In this document: positions 8,581-16,750 of the stretch, one piece after another | Layout: the number at the start of each line of letters is the position of its first letter | Numbering within the stretch: position 1 is the first letter of the stretch | Source: an uncultured Neglectibacter sp. | GTDB lineage: Bacteria > Bacillota > Clostridia > Oscillospirales > Acutalibacteraceae | NCBI GenBank assembly: GCA_937958185.1 | Contig: CALFFN010000022.1 | Span: 62,001-126,000 of the forward strand | DNA: 64,000 nt | Reading direction: 5' to 3' | Notes under the pieces: model-generated | What the model saw: the letters and a program-made list of their open reading frames with translations, nothing else | Databases searched by the model: none | Told to the model about the DNA's origin: nothing | Translations under genes and position numbers: made by a program

Positions 8581-9045
8581 ATGCTGAACGTAGCCGCTAT
8601 TATGGGTAGGCTCACCGCCGACCCGGAACTGAAAAACACACAATCCGGTGTGTCCGTCACCAGCTTCACTCTTGCGGTGGACCGCTCCTATGCCAAAGCC
8701 GGCACGGAGCGCCAGACCGATTTTATCAATGTGGTGGCTTGGCGCAGCACGGCGGAGTTTGTGTGCAAGTATTTTACAAAAGGACAGATGATGGCTGTTT
8801 CCGGTCCCATTCAGACCAGAAACTACGAGGACAAAAACGGCAACAAGCGTACCGCCTTTGAAATCGTAGCCAACGATGTCAGCTTTACCGGTTCCAAGCG
8901 GGAAAGCGGCGGTTCGGCAGGATCATCGTATGAAAGCGCTCCCGCAGCGCAGAGACCGGCTTTTTCGGAGCCTGCCCCTGCCTATTCCAGCGGAAGCAAT
9001 GAAGATTTTGAGGAAATTCTGGGCGACGACGATCTGCCCTTCTAA
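8581..9045 (+). CDS. ssb: Single-stranded DNA-binding protein
   Basis: Binds and protects single-stranded DNA in replication and repair. The 154-residue protein has an N-terminal OB fold (VAAIMGRLTADPELK, SFTLAVDRSY, DFINVVAWRSTAEFV, GNKRTAFEIVANDVSF), a flexible Gly/Ser/Ala/Pro linker, and the acidic tip DDDLPF that recruits partner enzymes. It lies between rpsF and rpsR, 31 nt after rpsF. Confidence 0.97.
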   Translation: MLNVAAIMGRLTADPELKNTQSGVSVTSFTLAVDRSYAKAGTERQTDFINVVAWRSTAEFVCKYFTKGQMMAVSGPIQTRNYEDKNGNKRTAFEIVANDVSFTGSKRESGGSAGSSYESAPAAQRPAFSEPAPAYSSGSNEDFEEILGDDDLPF

Positions 9046-9087
9046 GGTTTCCTCAGGGAAAATTTTTGACAAGGAGGCTTTTAGGCT

Positions 9088-9339
9088 ATGGCTGATAGAC
9101 CCGAAAGAGACGTTCGCCGGGGTGGCCGCAAGGGGCGCAAAAAGGTTTGCGCTTTCTGCGTGGACCGCGCGGATTTCATCGACTACAAGGATGTTGCAAA
9201 GCTGCGCCGTTTCATCTCCGAGAGAGGAAAGATTCTCCCCCGCCGCGTGACCGGCACCTGCGCGTATCATCAGCGTGCGCTGACAGTGGCAATCAAGCGC
9301 GCCCGTCATCTGGCGCTGCTGCCTTACACCAGCGACTGA
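9088..9339 (+). CDS. rpsR: 30S ribosomal protein S18
   Basis: Partner of S6 in the 30S platform. The 83-residue sequence is basic and contains CAFCVDRADFIDYKDV, LRRFISERGKILPRRVTGTCAYHQR and AIKRARHLALLPY, the S18 signature. AAGGAGG precedes the ATG. The C-x-x-C plus second Cys indicates the zinc-binding paralogue type. Last gene of the operon, followed directly by a terminator. Confidence 0.97.
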   Translation: MADRPERDVRRGGRKGRKKVCAFCVDRADFIDYKDVAKLRRFISERGKILPRRVTGTCAYHQRALTVAIKRARHLALLPYTSD

Positions 9340-9354
9340 TAACGTCACCAGGCA

Positions 9355-9386
9355 AGGGCTTCCCGGAAAACCGGGAAGCCCTTTTT
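9355..9386 (+). terminator. Terminator of the rpsF operon
   Basis: Stem AGGGCTTCCCGG / CCGGGAAGCCCT with an AAAA loop followed by TTTTT. Confidence 0.93.
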
Positions 9387-9541
9387 CTATATTGTGTTGG
9401 AAAACACCGGCGCCAGTCCTGTGCCAATCTCAAAATTGAGTTTCAATTCTACCCTCGGTTGAATCCTGCGCCTTGTTCAAAAATCAAGTGATACTCCCAT
9501 CATTCCCTTTGTGTTATACTAGCTTTAAAAGGGGTGATAAG

Positions 9542-10372
9542 ATGGACGATCGGATCGGCAAAAATATTCATGCGCTGCGCAAGCAGCAGGAGCTGACCCA
9601 GGAGGAATTGGCAGAGATGGTAAGGGTGTCGTTTCAAGCCGTTTCAAAATGGGAAAATGGAAATTCATTGCCGGATATTTCCGTCCTGCCGCTGCTCGCG
9701 AATGTTTTACATTGCAGCATCGACCAACTGATGGGCTATGCCGCAGAGCGGAAACGCATCACCGATTACGAGGAGCGTTACAAAGCTGAGGGATATTATT
9801 GGGGCGTGCAGCCATCGCAGATGTGCTATGAAGTGATGAAGCTGTGCCCGCCGGTAACCCCTTTACGTCTGCTGGACGTTGCCTGCGGCGAGGGGAAAAA
9901 CGCCGTATTTTTCGCCCGCAACGGCTATCATGTCACCGCTTTTGACGCGGCAAAGCTAGGGCTGGACAAAGCAAAGCGTCTTGCCGAAAAAGCCCGCGCA
10001 GAGGTCAATTTTTTCCAGGCAGACTTACGGGATTTCCGGCTGGACAGCGATTTTGATATCGTGTTCTGCTCTGGTTCCCTGCACTATATCCCGCAGGAAC
10101 TGCGGCGGGAAATTCTGGAAAATTACCAGGCGCACACAGCGGATTCCGGTCTGCACGCGCTGAACGTTTTCGTGCGGAAGCCTTTCCTTGTCAGCCCCTC
10201 GGATTTGCGGGAAGGTCGCTATAAGTGGGTATCCGGCGAGCTTTTCTCTTACTATGCCGATTGGCTCATCGCGCATTGCGAGGAGAAAATCTTTGATTGT
10301 ATGAGCGGCGGCTCTCCCCATAAGCACTGCATGGACACCCTGTACGCGATCAAACAAAAAACTGCGGTATAA
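9542..10372 (+). CDS. XRE-type HTH regulator fused to a class I SAM methyltransferase
   Basis: A 276-residue fusion. Residues 1-65 are a Cro/C1-type helix-turn-helix (IGKNIHALRKQQELTQEELA, VSFQAVSKWENGNSLPD, LANVLHCSIDQLMGY). Residues ~95-265 are a TehB-like methyltransferase with motif I LLDVACGEGKNAVFFARNG, acidic FQADLRDF, and the strand DIVFCSGSLHYIP. It could sense and modify a small molecule or self-regulate, but no target is apparent. GGGGTGATAAG precedes ATG 9542. The purC remnant begins 11 nt later, so the two are probably cotranscribed. Confidence 0.82.
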   Translation: MDDRIGKNIHALRKQQELTQEELAEMVRVSFQAVSKWENGNSLPDISVLPLLANVLHCSIDQLMGYAAERKRITDYEERYKAEGYYWGVQPSQMCYEVMKLCPPVTPLRLLDVACGEGKNAVFFARNGYHVTAFDAAKLGLDKAKRLAEKARAEVNFFQADLRDFRLDSDFDIVFCSGSLHYIPQELRREILENYQAHTADSGLHALNVFVRKPFLVSPSDLREGRYKWVSGELFSYYADWLIAHCEEKIFDCMSGGSPHKHCMDTLYAIKQKTAV

Positions 10373-10383
10373 AGGAGAAAAAC

Positions 10384-11249
10384 ATGGAAAAAATCATTTC
10401 CGGGAAAGTCAGGGAAGTCTACGATGTGGGGCAGGACCGTCTGGTAATCGTCGCCACGGACAGAACTCGGCATTCGATGTCATTTTGGAATCTGTCATAA
10501 AGGACAAAGGGATCGTGCTTACGCAGATATCCAATTTCTGGTTTGACTTTACCCGCAATATCGTTCCAAACCACATTCTTTCCACCGAGCTTTCCGATAT
10601 GCCCGCTCCGTTTTGTCAGCAACCAGATCAGTATAAAAACCGCACCGTCCTTGTAAAGAAGCTGAAAATGCTGCCTTATGAGTTTATTGTGCGGGGATAT
10701 ATGTTCGGCAGCTTACGGAAGGAATATGCTGCGGCAACCGGAACATACTGCAAAGAGACGATAGACGGGGAATATCAGCTTGCAGAAAAGCTGTCCGCAC
10801 CGATCATTACCCCCGCGGCAAAGAACTGCGCCGGACACGATGAGAATATCACGCGGGAAAGGCTGCGCCGGGAATTGGGCGCAAGAGAAGCTGACAAAAT
10901 CTGCGAAATATGCCTGTGTCTTTATAAGGTCTGTTCGGAATACGCCTTGCAAAGGGGCATTATTATCGCGGATACCAAATTTGAATTTGGGTATGATGAA
11001 AACGGCACGCTGACCTTGGGCGATGAAATTTTCACGCCGGATTCCAGCCGCTTCTGGGCAGCAGAGGAATATCAGGTCGGCGTTTCTCCCAAGTGCTTTG
11101 ATAAGCAGTTCGTGCGGGACTGGCTGATAGAACATAAATTAAATGGGGTCGAACCCGGACCGAAGCTGCCGGACGAAATTGTATCGGCAACAGCCGCACT
11201 CTATCAGGAGTGCTGTCGGCGGCTCATCGGAAAGACTGTAGGTCCCTAG
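10384..11249 (+). pseudogene. purC: SAICAR synthetase with a one-base frameshift
   Basis: PurC joins aspartate to CAIR in purine synthesis. From ATG 10384 (after AAAGGAG) frame 1 reads MEKIISGKVREVYDVGQDRLVIVATDR and then fails. The next frame continues SAFDVILESVIKDKGIVLTQISNFWFDF and runs to 11249 with MLPYEFIVRGYMFGS, GHDENITRE and IADTKFEFGYDENG, all expected purC motifs. One base appears missing at about 10465-10466: A-C-TCG where the family has ATC-TCG (Ile-Ser). Everything else is intact, so this is either a very recent mutation or a sequencing/assembly error. Confidence 0.88.
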
Positions 11250-11332
11250 CCCTGTCTATCTCAAATTGAGAAGCAAAAGGTATATGTTTTGGAGCGTTTT
11301 TGCCGCGAAAAGACATCTCAGCAAAAACAAAG

Positions 11333-11369
11333 CGGAGAGCCGGCTTTTGCAGCCGACCCTCCGTTTTTT
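11333..11369 (+). terminator. Terminator after purC
   Basis: Interrupted stem CGGAG..CGGCT / AGCCG..CTCCG followed by TTTTTT. Confidence 0.85.
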
Positions 11370-11454
11370 CACGAAATATTATGCCCCCCGTTTCAATCGA
11401 AAGGTCAATCCATCGTATTTCTGTCCATCGACCTCCCGCGTTCCGATGTTGCGG

Positions 11455-11753
11455 TTGCACTCCTGAAAGCCCAGTGTACCAAAAATAAGTGGTCCTTTGC
11501 CCTTTAACCGAAAAAACTTGTTAGCGAACAGGTTGCCGTTAAAAGCTCGCGCTTGCAAGGGCTTAGGCAACGTGAGCGTGAGTTTTTTCGGGAAGGAGCG
11601 GCAGCTCGAAAGGCGAACGCCGCATTTTGCGCAGAAAAATGTGGCAAGCCACAAGAGCTGGTCGCGACGCGCGCCCGAACAGGACAGAAAACTCCTTCGC
11701 TGCGCTCAGCAGTTTTCCTGAAGTTTTCCTGTGGAAAACTTTTCTTATTTATA
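11455..11753 (+). repeat. tRNA-Leu-tail unit 1
   Basis: Begins with a diverged tail (TTGCACTCCTGAAAGCCC, then AGTGTACCAAAA), followed by ~270 bp of hairpin-rich cargo with CCTTTGCCCTTTAACCG and inverted AAAACTT blocks. The cargo is almost identical to unit 2. Confidence 0.8.
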
Positions 11754-12050
11754 TTGCAGGTTCAAGCCCTGTGCACCAAAAAATGAATGCCCTTTGCCCT
11801 TTAACCGAAAAAACTTGTTAGCGAACAGGTTGCCGTTAAAAGCCCGCGCTTGCAAGGGTTTAGGCAACGTGAGCGTGAGTTTTTTCGGGAAGGAGCGGCA
11901 GCTCGAAAGGCGAACGCCGCATTTTGCGCAGAAAAATGTGGCAAGCCACAAGAGCTGGTCGCGACGCGCGCCCGAACAGGACAGAAAACTCCTTCGCTCC
12001 GCTCAGCAGTTTTCCTGAAGTTTTCCTGCGGAAAACTTTTCTTATTTATA
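11754..12050 (+). repeat. tRNA-Leu-tail unit 2
   Basis: Begins TTGCAGGTTCAAGCCCTG then TGCACCAAAA. This matches the T-arm and CCA end of the tRNA-Leu located 500 bp away on the other strand, except that five acceptor bases are missing. Cargo nearly identical to unit 1; period 297-299 bp. Confidence 0.85.
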
Positions 12051-12261
12051 TTGCAGGTTCAAGCCCCGTGTACCAAAAATAAGTGGTCCTTTGCCCTTTA
12101 ACCGTGAAAGATTGGTAGCGACCAAATCGGCGTAAAAACGGCGCGTTTACAAGCCGTTAGCCGATGGGAGCGTGATCTTTCACGGGGAGGAGCCGCAGAC
12201 GAGCGCAACAGGCGGCATTTCTGCAAGAAATGTCGCCGCAAGAGCGAGCCTTGCGGCGACG
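12051..12261 (+). repeat. tRNA-Leu-tail unit 3 (diverged cargo) ending at tRNA-Leu
   Basis: Begins TTGCAGGTTCAAGCCCCG then TGTACCAAAA. Its cargo shares the CCTTTGCCCTTTAACCG start with units 1-2, then diverges, with a GTGAAAGAT/ATCTTTCAC inverted pair. It ends in the GTCGCCGCAAG hairpin that abuts the CCA end of tRNA-Leu. The unit is thus bounded by tRNA-tail sequence in opposite orientations. Confidence 0.75.
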
Positions 12262-12346
12262 TGGTGCACCCGACAGGACTTGAACCTGCATGCCTCGCGG
12301 CATTGGAACCTAAATCCAACGTGTCTGCCAATTCCACCACGGGCGC
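12262..12346 (-). tRNA. tRNA-Leu (TAG)
   Basis: 85-nt class II tRNA read on the minus strand from GCGCCCGTGGTGGAATTGG to a genome-encoded CCA. The anticodon stem is TTGGA/TCCAA with loop TTTAGGT, giving anticodon TAG. A long variable arm and the T-arm TGCAGGTTCAAGTCCTGT are present. A GC hairpin follows directly downstream. Confidence 0.95.
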
Positions 12347-12473
12347 GTTTCCTGCTCTATTATAAATCACCCTGCGGGAAACCGCAAGAGGGATTTTTTC
12401 CGCAGACAAAAATGGCGGCGTACAGTAAAAACTGTACGCCGCCGGCTTTGTTCCATTCGCTGTGACGGGCTGC

Positions 12474-12821
12474 CTATGTAGGCAGCCCCAAGCTGATGGA
12501 AATTGCCTGATTGACACGGTTCATAGAGCTGCTGTCAAGCCGCCCCATCTTTTCTTTCAGCCGGTGCTTGTCGATGGTGCGCACCTGCTCCAGCAGGACC
12601 ACGGAATCCTTCAGCAGCCCGGTATTTTCCGCATTGACCTCAATATGGGTAGGCAGGTTTGCCTTATCGTGCTGGCTGGTGATCGCCGCGGCGATCACCG
12701 TCGGACTGAACTTATTGCCCACATCGTTCTGCACGATAAGCACCGGGCGGACGCCGCCCTGCTCGGAACCGACCACAGGGCTCAGGTCTGCATAGTAAAT
12801 ATCTCCTCGATGGACTATCAC
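12474..12821 (-). CDS. mazF: MazF/PemK-type endoribonuclease toxin (EndoA-like), no antitoxin gene adjacent
   Basis: A 115-residue protein with the MazF fold signature: VHRGDIYYADLSPVVGSEQGG-VRPVLIVQND, SPTVIAAAIT, TH-IEV, and VLLEQVRTIDKHRL. MazF enzymes cut single-stranded RNA at short motifs and are held in check by MazE. The start is GTG 12821 after GAGAGGAAGG. In many Firmicutes mazE lies directly upstream; here the 150 nt upstream hold no open frame of useful length, and the next gene is an unrelated oxidoreductase. The antitoxin may lie elsewhere. Confidence 0.9.
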   Translation of the reverse strand: MIVHRGDIYYADLSPVVGSEQGGVRPVLIVQNDVGNKFSPTVIAAAITSQHDKANLPTHIEVNAENTGLLKDSVVLLEQVRTIDKHRLKEKMGRLDSSSMNRVNQAISISLGLPT

Positions 12822-12973
12822 GGTCGTACCTTCCTCTCTCCTGCTCAGGCGTTTTACTCATAGTTTTGCCTGACTTTGGGAGATTTAATCAAATCGCTGG
12901 AATTTTTTGAGCACACAGCACGTACTCATTCCCAGTTTATAACGGAAGGTCCCTTTTTGTTCCACCAAGCTGC

Positions 12974-14263
12974 TTATTTTCCGTTTTTGAAGCTTTCCAG
13001 GTCGATGACTTTGCCGCCGTTCAGGCGGGACTCTTCCGCCGCCAGCGCGATGAAATGGCTTTCCATGGAATTTTCCAGCGTAGTGGTGCGCTCGGTCGCT
13101 TCCCGCTCGTTTAAGAGCATATCCAGGAAATCGGAAACGATGCCGCTGTCGCCGCCGCCGTGCCCTTTCAAATCGGAAGCAAGGGCTCCCACGTCGATGG
13201 TCTCCTCTGGCTTTCCAAATTCCCGGACATGGATCACGTTGGAGATCATGTCCGCCTCGATCTCCCCTTTCGTGCCCATGGCTTTGAAATAACGGTAGCA
13301 GCTTTCGGTAAAGGCGCACATGGTAAAGCTGATGGTGGAACCGTCCTCCATGAGAAGGTTGGTCTGCTGATGGTCCACCACGTCGTTGTCGCAATGGTAA
13401 ACGCAGCGTCCGTAAGGTCCGTTTTTCAGCGCTTCATAGGTGCTTTCCACCGTGTTCTCCACGCTGAGGATCGAGGTGATCCAGTTGTCGGCATGGGCAG
13501 CCCTGCCGGTTTTCGGGCTGGTGATGTAAATTTTTTCCGCGTCGAAAATGCAGCTTTCCTTTGCCTTGCAGCCGCCCAGGCAGTAAGGGGTAGCTCCCTC
13601 CGGCGCGCATTCCTTCTTAAAGAGGTGAGTGCTGCCGATAGAGGAAACGGACTTGCACTTTTTGCCTGTGAGCCAGGTCAGGATATCCATATCGTGGCAG
13701 GATTTCTGCAGGATCATGGGGCTGGTTTCCTTGGAATTGCGCCAGTTGCCCCGGACAAAGGAATGCGCCTGGTGCCAGTAGCCCACGTTTTCATTAGCGC
13801 AGATGGTGACCACGTCACCAATGCGCCCGCTGGAAATCAAGTCTTTCAGGGTGTTGTAGAACGTGGTATACCGCAGCACATGGCAGACGATGATCTTGCC
13901 GGGACAGTCCTTTGCCACGTCAAGAATTTCCCGGCACTTGTCCAGCTCCGGGGAGATGGGCTTTTCCATCATGATGTTGTAGCCCTTTTTCAGGGCGGGA
14001 ATAGCATGCCCCACATGCTGGCGGTCCATGGTGGACACCACCATCACGTCGGCAAGCTTTTCGTGCTCCAGCATTTCTTCCCCGGACGAAAAACAGTTTT
14101 CCTCCGGGATATCGTACAATTCCTTTGCCTTTTGCACTTTTGCGGGGTTCAGGTCGGCTACGGCGACCACTTTCATCTTGTCCGGGAACAGCTTCTGCAT
14201 GGACGCATAGGTGCTGCCCCGGTCCCCAAATCCGCAGATGGCAAATGTAATAGGTGCTTTCAT
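12974..14263 (-). CDS. Gfo/Idh/MocA-family oxidoreductase
   Basis: A 429-residue NAD(P)-dependent sugar dehydrogenase-type protein. The N-terminal Rossmann fold has FAICGFGDRGSTYA, then VVAVADLNPAKV, and the EKPIS motif (NIMMEKPISPELDKC) with the catalytic Lys. The C-terminal domain has SCHDMDILTWLTGKKCKSV. A Cys-rich insertion (CLGGCKAKESC, near residue 215) resembles that of Clostridia and Bacteroidota members acting on polysaccharide sugars. Substrate unknown. AAGGAG precedes ATG 14263. It may be cotranscribed with the upstream NUDIX gene. Confidence 0.85.
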   Translation of the reverse strand: MKAPITFAICGFGDRGSTYASMQKLFPDKMKVVAVADLNPAKVQKAKELYDIPEENCFSSGEEMLEHEKLADVMVVSTMDRQHVGHAIPALKKGYNIMMEKPISPELDKCREILDVAKDCPGKIIVCHVLRYTTFYNTLKDLISSGRIGDVVTICANENVGYWHQAHSFVRGNWRNSKETSPMILQKSCHDMDILTWLTGKKCKSVSSIGSTHLFKKECAPEGATPYCLGGCKAKESCIFDAEKIYITSPKTGRAAHADNWITSILSVENTVESTYEALKNGPYGRCVYHCDNDVVDHQQTNLLMEDGSTISFTMCAFTESCYRYFKAMGTKGEIEADMISNVIHVREFGKPEETIDVGALASDLKGHGGGDSGIVSDFLDMLLNEREATERTTTLENSMESHFIALAAEESRLNGGKVIDLESFKNGK

Positions 14264-14282
14264 ACTGCATAACTCCTTCTTG

Positions 14283-14813
14283 TTACAATTTTAATACAGC
14301 CTGTTCCTGCCCCATAAAGCGCAGGAACGCGGACTGATAATCTTTCAAGTGTTCCGTCAGGGAGGGCGGGAACAGCCCTTCCTCCACCATCTGGGTAAAC
14401 TCCCAGAAGCTCACCCATTTCGCGTCACAGGTCTCCCCTTTTTGGAACCGCACATCTTCCAGTGCAACGTCCAACCGGACGCCGTAATCCCGCCCCAGAT
14501 AGGGGTGCGCGCGGGAAGCGCCCAAAAATACCAGCTGTTTTTCAGAGACGGAAATGCCCGTCTCCTCCTGAAGCTCCCGAATGACGGCGTGCTCCGGCGT
14601 TTCTCCCGCCTGTACGTGACCCGCAGGGTTTTCCCACTTTCCGGGAGCATAGCTCTTTTCCAGGCTCCGCTTTGTCAGGAATATCCTGCCGCCGCTGTCC
14701 TGGAGCCATATCCCCACGGCGAGGCGGTATTCCCCCTCTCCCATGGGCGTTTCCCTGTCCACGACTTTGCCTGTAGGGGCGCCGTCTTTGTTGTAAACGT
14801 CGATTTTCTCCAT
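14283..14813 (-). CDS. NUDIX hydrolase
   Basis: A 176-residue protein with the complete Nudix box GHVQAGETPEHAVIRELQEETGI (GX5EX7REUXEEXGU pattern, split here only in description), which binds metal for pyrophosphate cleavage. The N-terminal YNKDGAPTGKVVDRETPMGEGEYRLAVGIWL resembles isopentenyl-diphosphate isomerase-like and YfcD-like NUDIX proteins. The exact substrate is open. It lies 13 nt after purD in the same direction. Confidence 0.88.
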   Translation of the reverse strand: MEKIDVYNKDGAPTGKVVDRETPMGEGEYRLAVGIWLQDSGGRIFLTKRSLEKSYAPGKWENPAGHVQAGETPEHAVIRELQEETGISVSEKQLVFLGASRAHPYLGRDYGVRLDVALEDVRFQKGETCDAKWVSFWEFTQMVEEGLFPPSLTEHLKDYQSAFLRFMGQEQAVLKL

Positions 14814-14825
14814 ACGGCGCTCCCC

Positions 14826-16100
14826 TTACTTACAGCTTAGCGCCCGCCTGCCGATATCCCTGCGGTACATGGCGCCCTCAAAGCTGATTTTCCCCACAGC
14901 GGCATAGGCGTTTTGCAAAGCCTTTTCCAGCGTTTCTCCCCGGGCGGTCACGCCCAGCACACGCCCGCCGTTGGTATAAAATTTCCCGTTTTCCAGCTTG
15001 GTCCCGGCGTGGTAGACGGTCGCTCCCTCGATTTGCCCGTCACCGTCCAGCCCCTTGATTTCAATGCCCTTGGGATAGCTGCCGGGATAGCCGCCGCTTG
15101 CCATGACCACGCAGGCACAGGGCTCCGGCGACCATTTGATGGTAAGCTCGGACAGGCGCTCCTCCGCCACGGCAGTGACGATCTCCGCGAAGTCCGTTTC
15201 CAGCCGGGGCAGAATGACCTGGGTTTCCGGGTCGCCGAACCGGGAATTGTACTCGATGACCTTGGGTCCATCGGGAGTGAGCATGAGCCCGAAATACAGG
15301 CAGCCCTTGAATTTCCGTCCTTCGGCGTTCATGGCGTTCACAGTGGGCAGGAAAATCTTCTCCATGCACTCCGCCGCGATCTCCTCTGTATAAAAGGGAT
15401 TGGGGCTGACTGTGCCCATGCCGCCGGTATTGGGTCCTTCATCATTATCGTACGCGCGCTTGTGGTCCATGGAGGAAACCATGGGCTTTATGGCGGTCCC
15501 GTCCGTAAAGGCGAGCACGGTCACCTCGGGTCCGGTGAGAAATTCCTCCACCACCACCTGGTTGCCGGAATCGCCAAACAGCTTATCCTCCATAATGGAA
15601 TGCACAGCTTCCTGCGCTTCCGTTTCGTTCTGGGCAATGATAACGCCCTTGCCCAGCGCCAGACCGTCCGCTTTGATGACCACGGGATATTTGCCCCGCT
15701 CCCGAATGTACGCCATGGCGTCCCCCGGACGGGAAAACACCTCGTATTCCGCTGTGGGAATGCCGTACCGCTTCATCAGGTTTTTGGAAAACACCTTGCT
15801 GGCTTCGATCTCCGCGGCTTTGGCATTGGGACCAAAGCAGGGAAATTCCGGCTCCAAAAAGTCTACCATACCGGCGGCAAGAGGGTCGTCCGGGGCAACG
15901 AATACAAAGTCCACCTGTTGTTCCCGGGCAAGCGCCCGAATGCCTTCCTTGTCCATAGCGCCCACAGGGAAGCATTTCGCGTCCTTTGCGATACCGCCGT
16001 TGCCCGGGGCGCAAAGGAGCTCGCTGACCAGCGGGCTTTCCTTTAATTTCCGCACGATGGCGTGTTCTCTGCCGCCGCTTCCGACCACTAAAATCTTCAT
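14826..16100 (-). CDS. purD: Phosphoribosylamine-glycine ligase
   Basis: Second step of de novo purine synthesis: ATP-dependent joining of glycine to phosphoribosylamine. The 424-residue ATP-grasp enzyme starts MKILVVGSGGREHAIVRKL. It has GPNAKAAEIEASKVFSKNLMKRYGIPTA, the ATP-binding VIKADGLALGKGVIIA, and GGMGTVSPNPF near residue 225, all hallmarks of PurD. Full family length. Part of the minus-strand purine cluster, downstream of the stand-alone AICAR transformylase but separated from it by a small gene and a tandem repeat. Confidence 0.97.
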   Translation of the reverse strand: MKILVVGSGGREHAIVRKLKESPLVSELLCAPGNGGIAKDAKCFPVGAMDKEGIRALAREQQVDFVFVAPDDPLAAGMVDFLEPEFPCFGPNAKAAEIEASKVFSKNLMKRYGIPTAEYEVFSRPGDAMAYIRERGKYPVVIKADGLALGKGVIIAQNETEAQEAVHSIMEDKLFGDSGNQVVVEEFLTGPEVTVLAFTDGTAIKPMVSSMDHKRAYDNDEGPNTGGMGTVSPNPFYTEEIAAECMEKIFLPTVNAMNAEGRKFKGCLYFGLMLTPDGPKVIEYNSRFGDPETQVILPRLETDFAEIVTAVAEERLSELTIKWSPEPCACVVMASGGYPGSYPKGIEIKGLDGDGQIEGATVYHAGTKLENGKFYTNGGRVLGVTARGETLEKALQNAYAAVGKISFEGAMYRRDIGRRALSCK

Positions 16101-16112
16101 AGCGTTTTCCCC

Positions 16113-16436
16113 TTATTTCTGATATTTTTCCGGCATCAGGGCAATGTCCTGCACCATGTCGCCGTTTATGAGCCTGACGGTGTTCTTTTCCTCCACCTTG
16201 AGCCAGTTCCCCTCAACGGCAACGATGCGCCCATTCACGGCAAACGTGCTGTTGAACATCATAACGGTGCACATTTTTCCCAGAAATTCCTGTAACAGTT
16301 CGGTGGGCATTTTCCTGCGCCCTCCTTTTCTTTTCTTTTGCAAATGCAGCGTGATCCATTGTCTGCGGCGGCGGTCAGGAAGAAACAGAAGCAAGAACAG
16401 CAGCGGCAGCCAGACGACGATCCACCAGTGTTGCAT
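16113..16436 (-). CDS. Small protein with N-terminal membrane segment and DUF6897-like domain
   Basis: 107 residues. Positions 3-19 form one hydrophobic helix (WWIVVWLPLLFLLLFLP), followed by a basic segment. Residues ~45-100 form a small beta-rich domain (LLQEFLGKMCTVMMFN, VEGNWLKVEEKN). This resembles a small Clostridia domain family of unknown function (DUF6897, moderate confidence). It precedes purD by 12 nt and is probably cotranscribed with it. An internal ATG (MPTEL..) could yield a shorter soluble form. Confidence 0.6.
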   Translation of the reverse strand: MQHWWIVVWLPLLFLLLFLPDRRRRQWITLHLQKKRKGGRRKMPTELLQEFLGKMCTVMMFNSTFAVNGRIVAVEGNWLKVEEKNTVRLINGDMVQDIALMPEKYQK

Positions 16437-16750
16437 ACGAATCTCCCTCCCCCGTTTTCTAACAACTAAGGACTAATCAAGGTATGTCAAGCGCAGCACG
16501 GCATAACCGGGCGCGAAAATCGCCGCCACTTCTAAATTTGCGAGGGATTTTTGATGCACGGCAAGAAGCAGGGGCGCAGGCAATACTAAGGTATGTCAAG
16601 CGCAGCACGACGCAGCCAGCCGCGAAAATCACCGCCACTTCTAAATTTGCGTGGGATTTTTGATGCACGGCAAGAAGCAGGAGCGCAGGCAATACCAAGG
16701 TATGCCGAGCGACTGCGACACCGCCGGGCGCAAAAATCACCGCAAAGAGC
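16437..16750. other. Gene-free gap filled by a 109-bp tandem repeat
   Basis: About 310 nt between the AICAR transformylase gene and the DUF6897-like gene. Apart from a CTAACAACTAAGGACTAA stretch at its left edge it consists of repeat units. Frames across it are repeat-derived. Confidence 0.7.
16479..16740. repeat. 109-bp tandem direct repeat, about 2.4 copies
   Basis: Units start at 16479, 16588 and 16697, each beginning AAGGTATG. Units 1 and 2 are ~90% alike, including TTCTAAATTTGCG and GATGCACGGCAAGAAGCAG. The third is truncated and diverged where it meets the end of the AICAR transformylase gene. Confidence 0.9.

Larger units (their letters stand above)
11250..12261. other. Non-coding region: purC terminator and tRNA-Leu-tail repeat array
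   Basis: About 1 kb without a credible gene. It holds a terminator after purC and then three units, each introduced by a sequence resembling the 3' part of tRNA-Leu (entered below). Frames seen here are repeat-derived and identical between copies in the wrong way for coding. Confidence 0.75.

Noticed and set aside
11455..12065. Three further tRNA genes in the 11.4-12.1 kb units
   Set aside because: Only the T-arm and CCA-like end are present; acceptor, D- and anticodon arms are missing, so these are tail copies rather than tRNAs.
11497..12101. Identical reading frames in the tRNA-Leu units (~95 residues)
   Set aside because: The frames follow the DNA repeat exactly, lack RBS and carry low-complexity basic sequence; they look non-coding.
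12098..12517. Reading frame across tRNA-Leu on the minus strand
   Set aside because: It spans the tRNA and repeat sequence and has no RBS or similarity.
12885..13394. Possible MazE gene overlapping the region upstream of mazF
   Set aside because: It lies antisense-frame within the oxidoreductase gene and has no antitoxin features.
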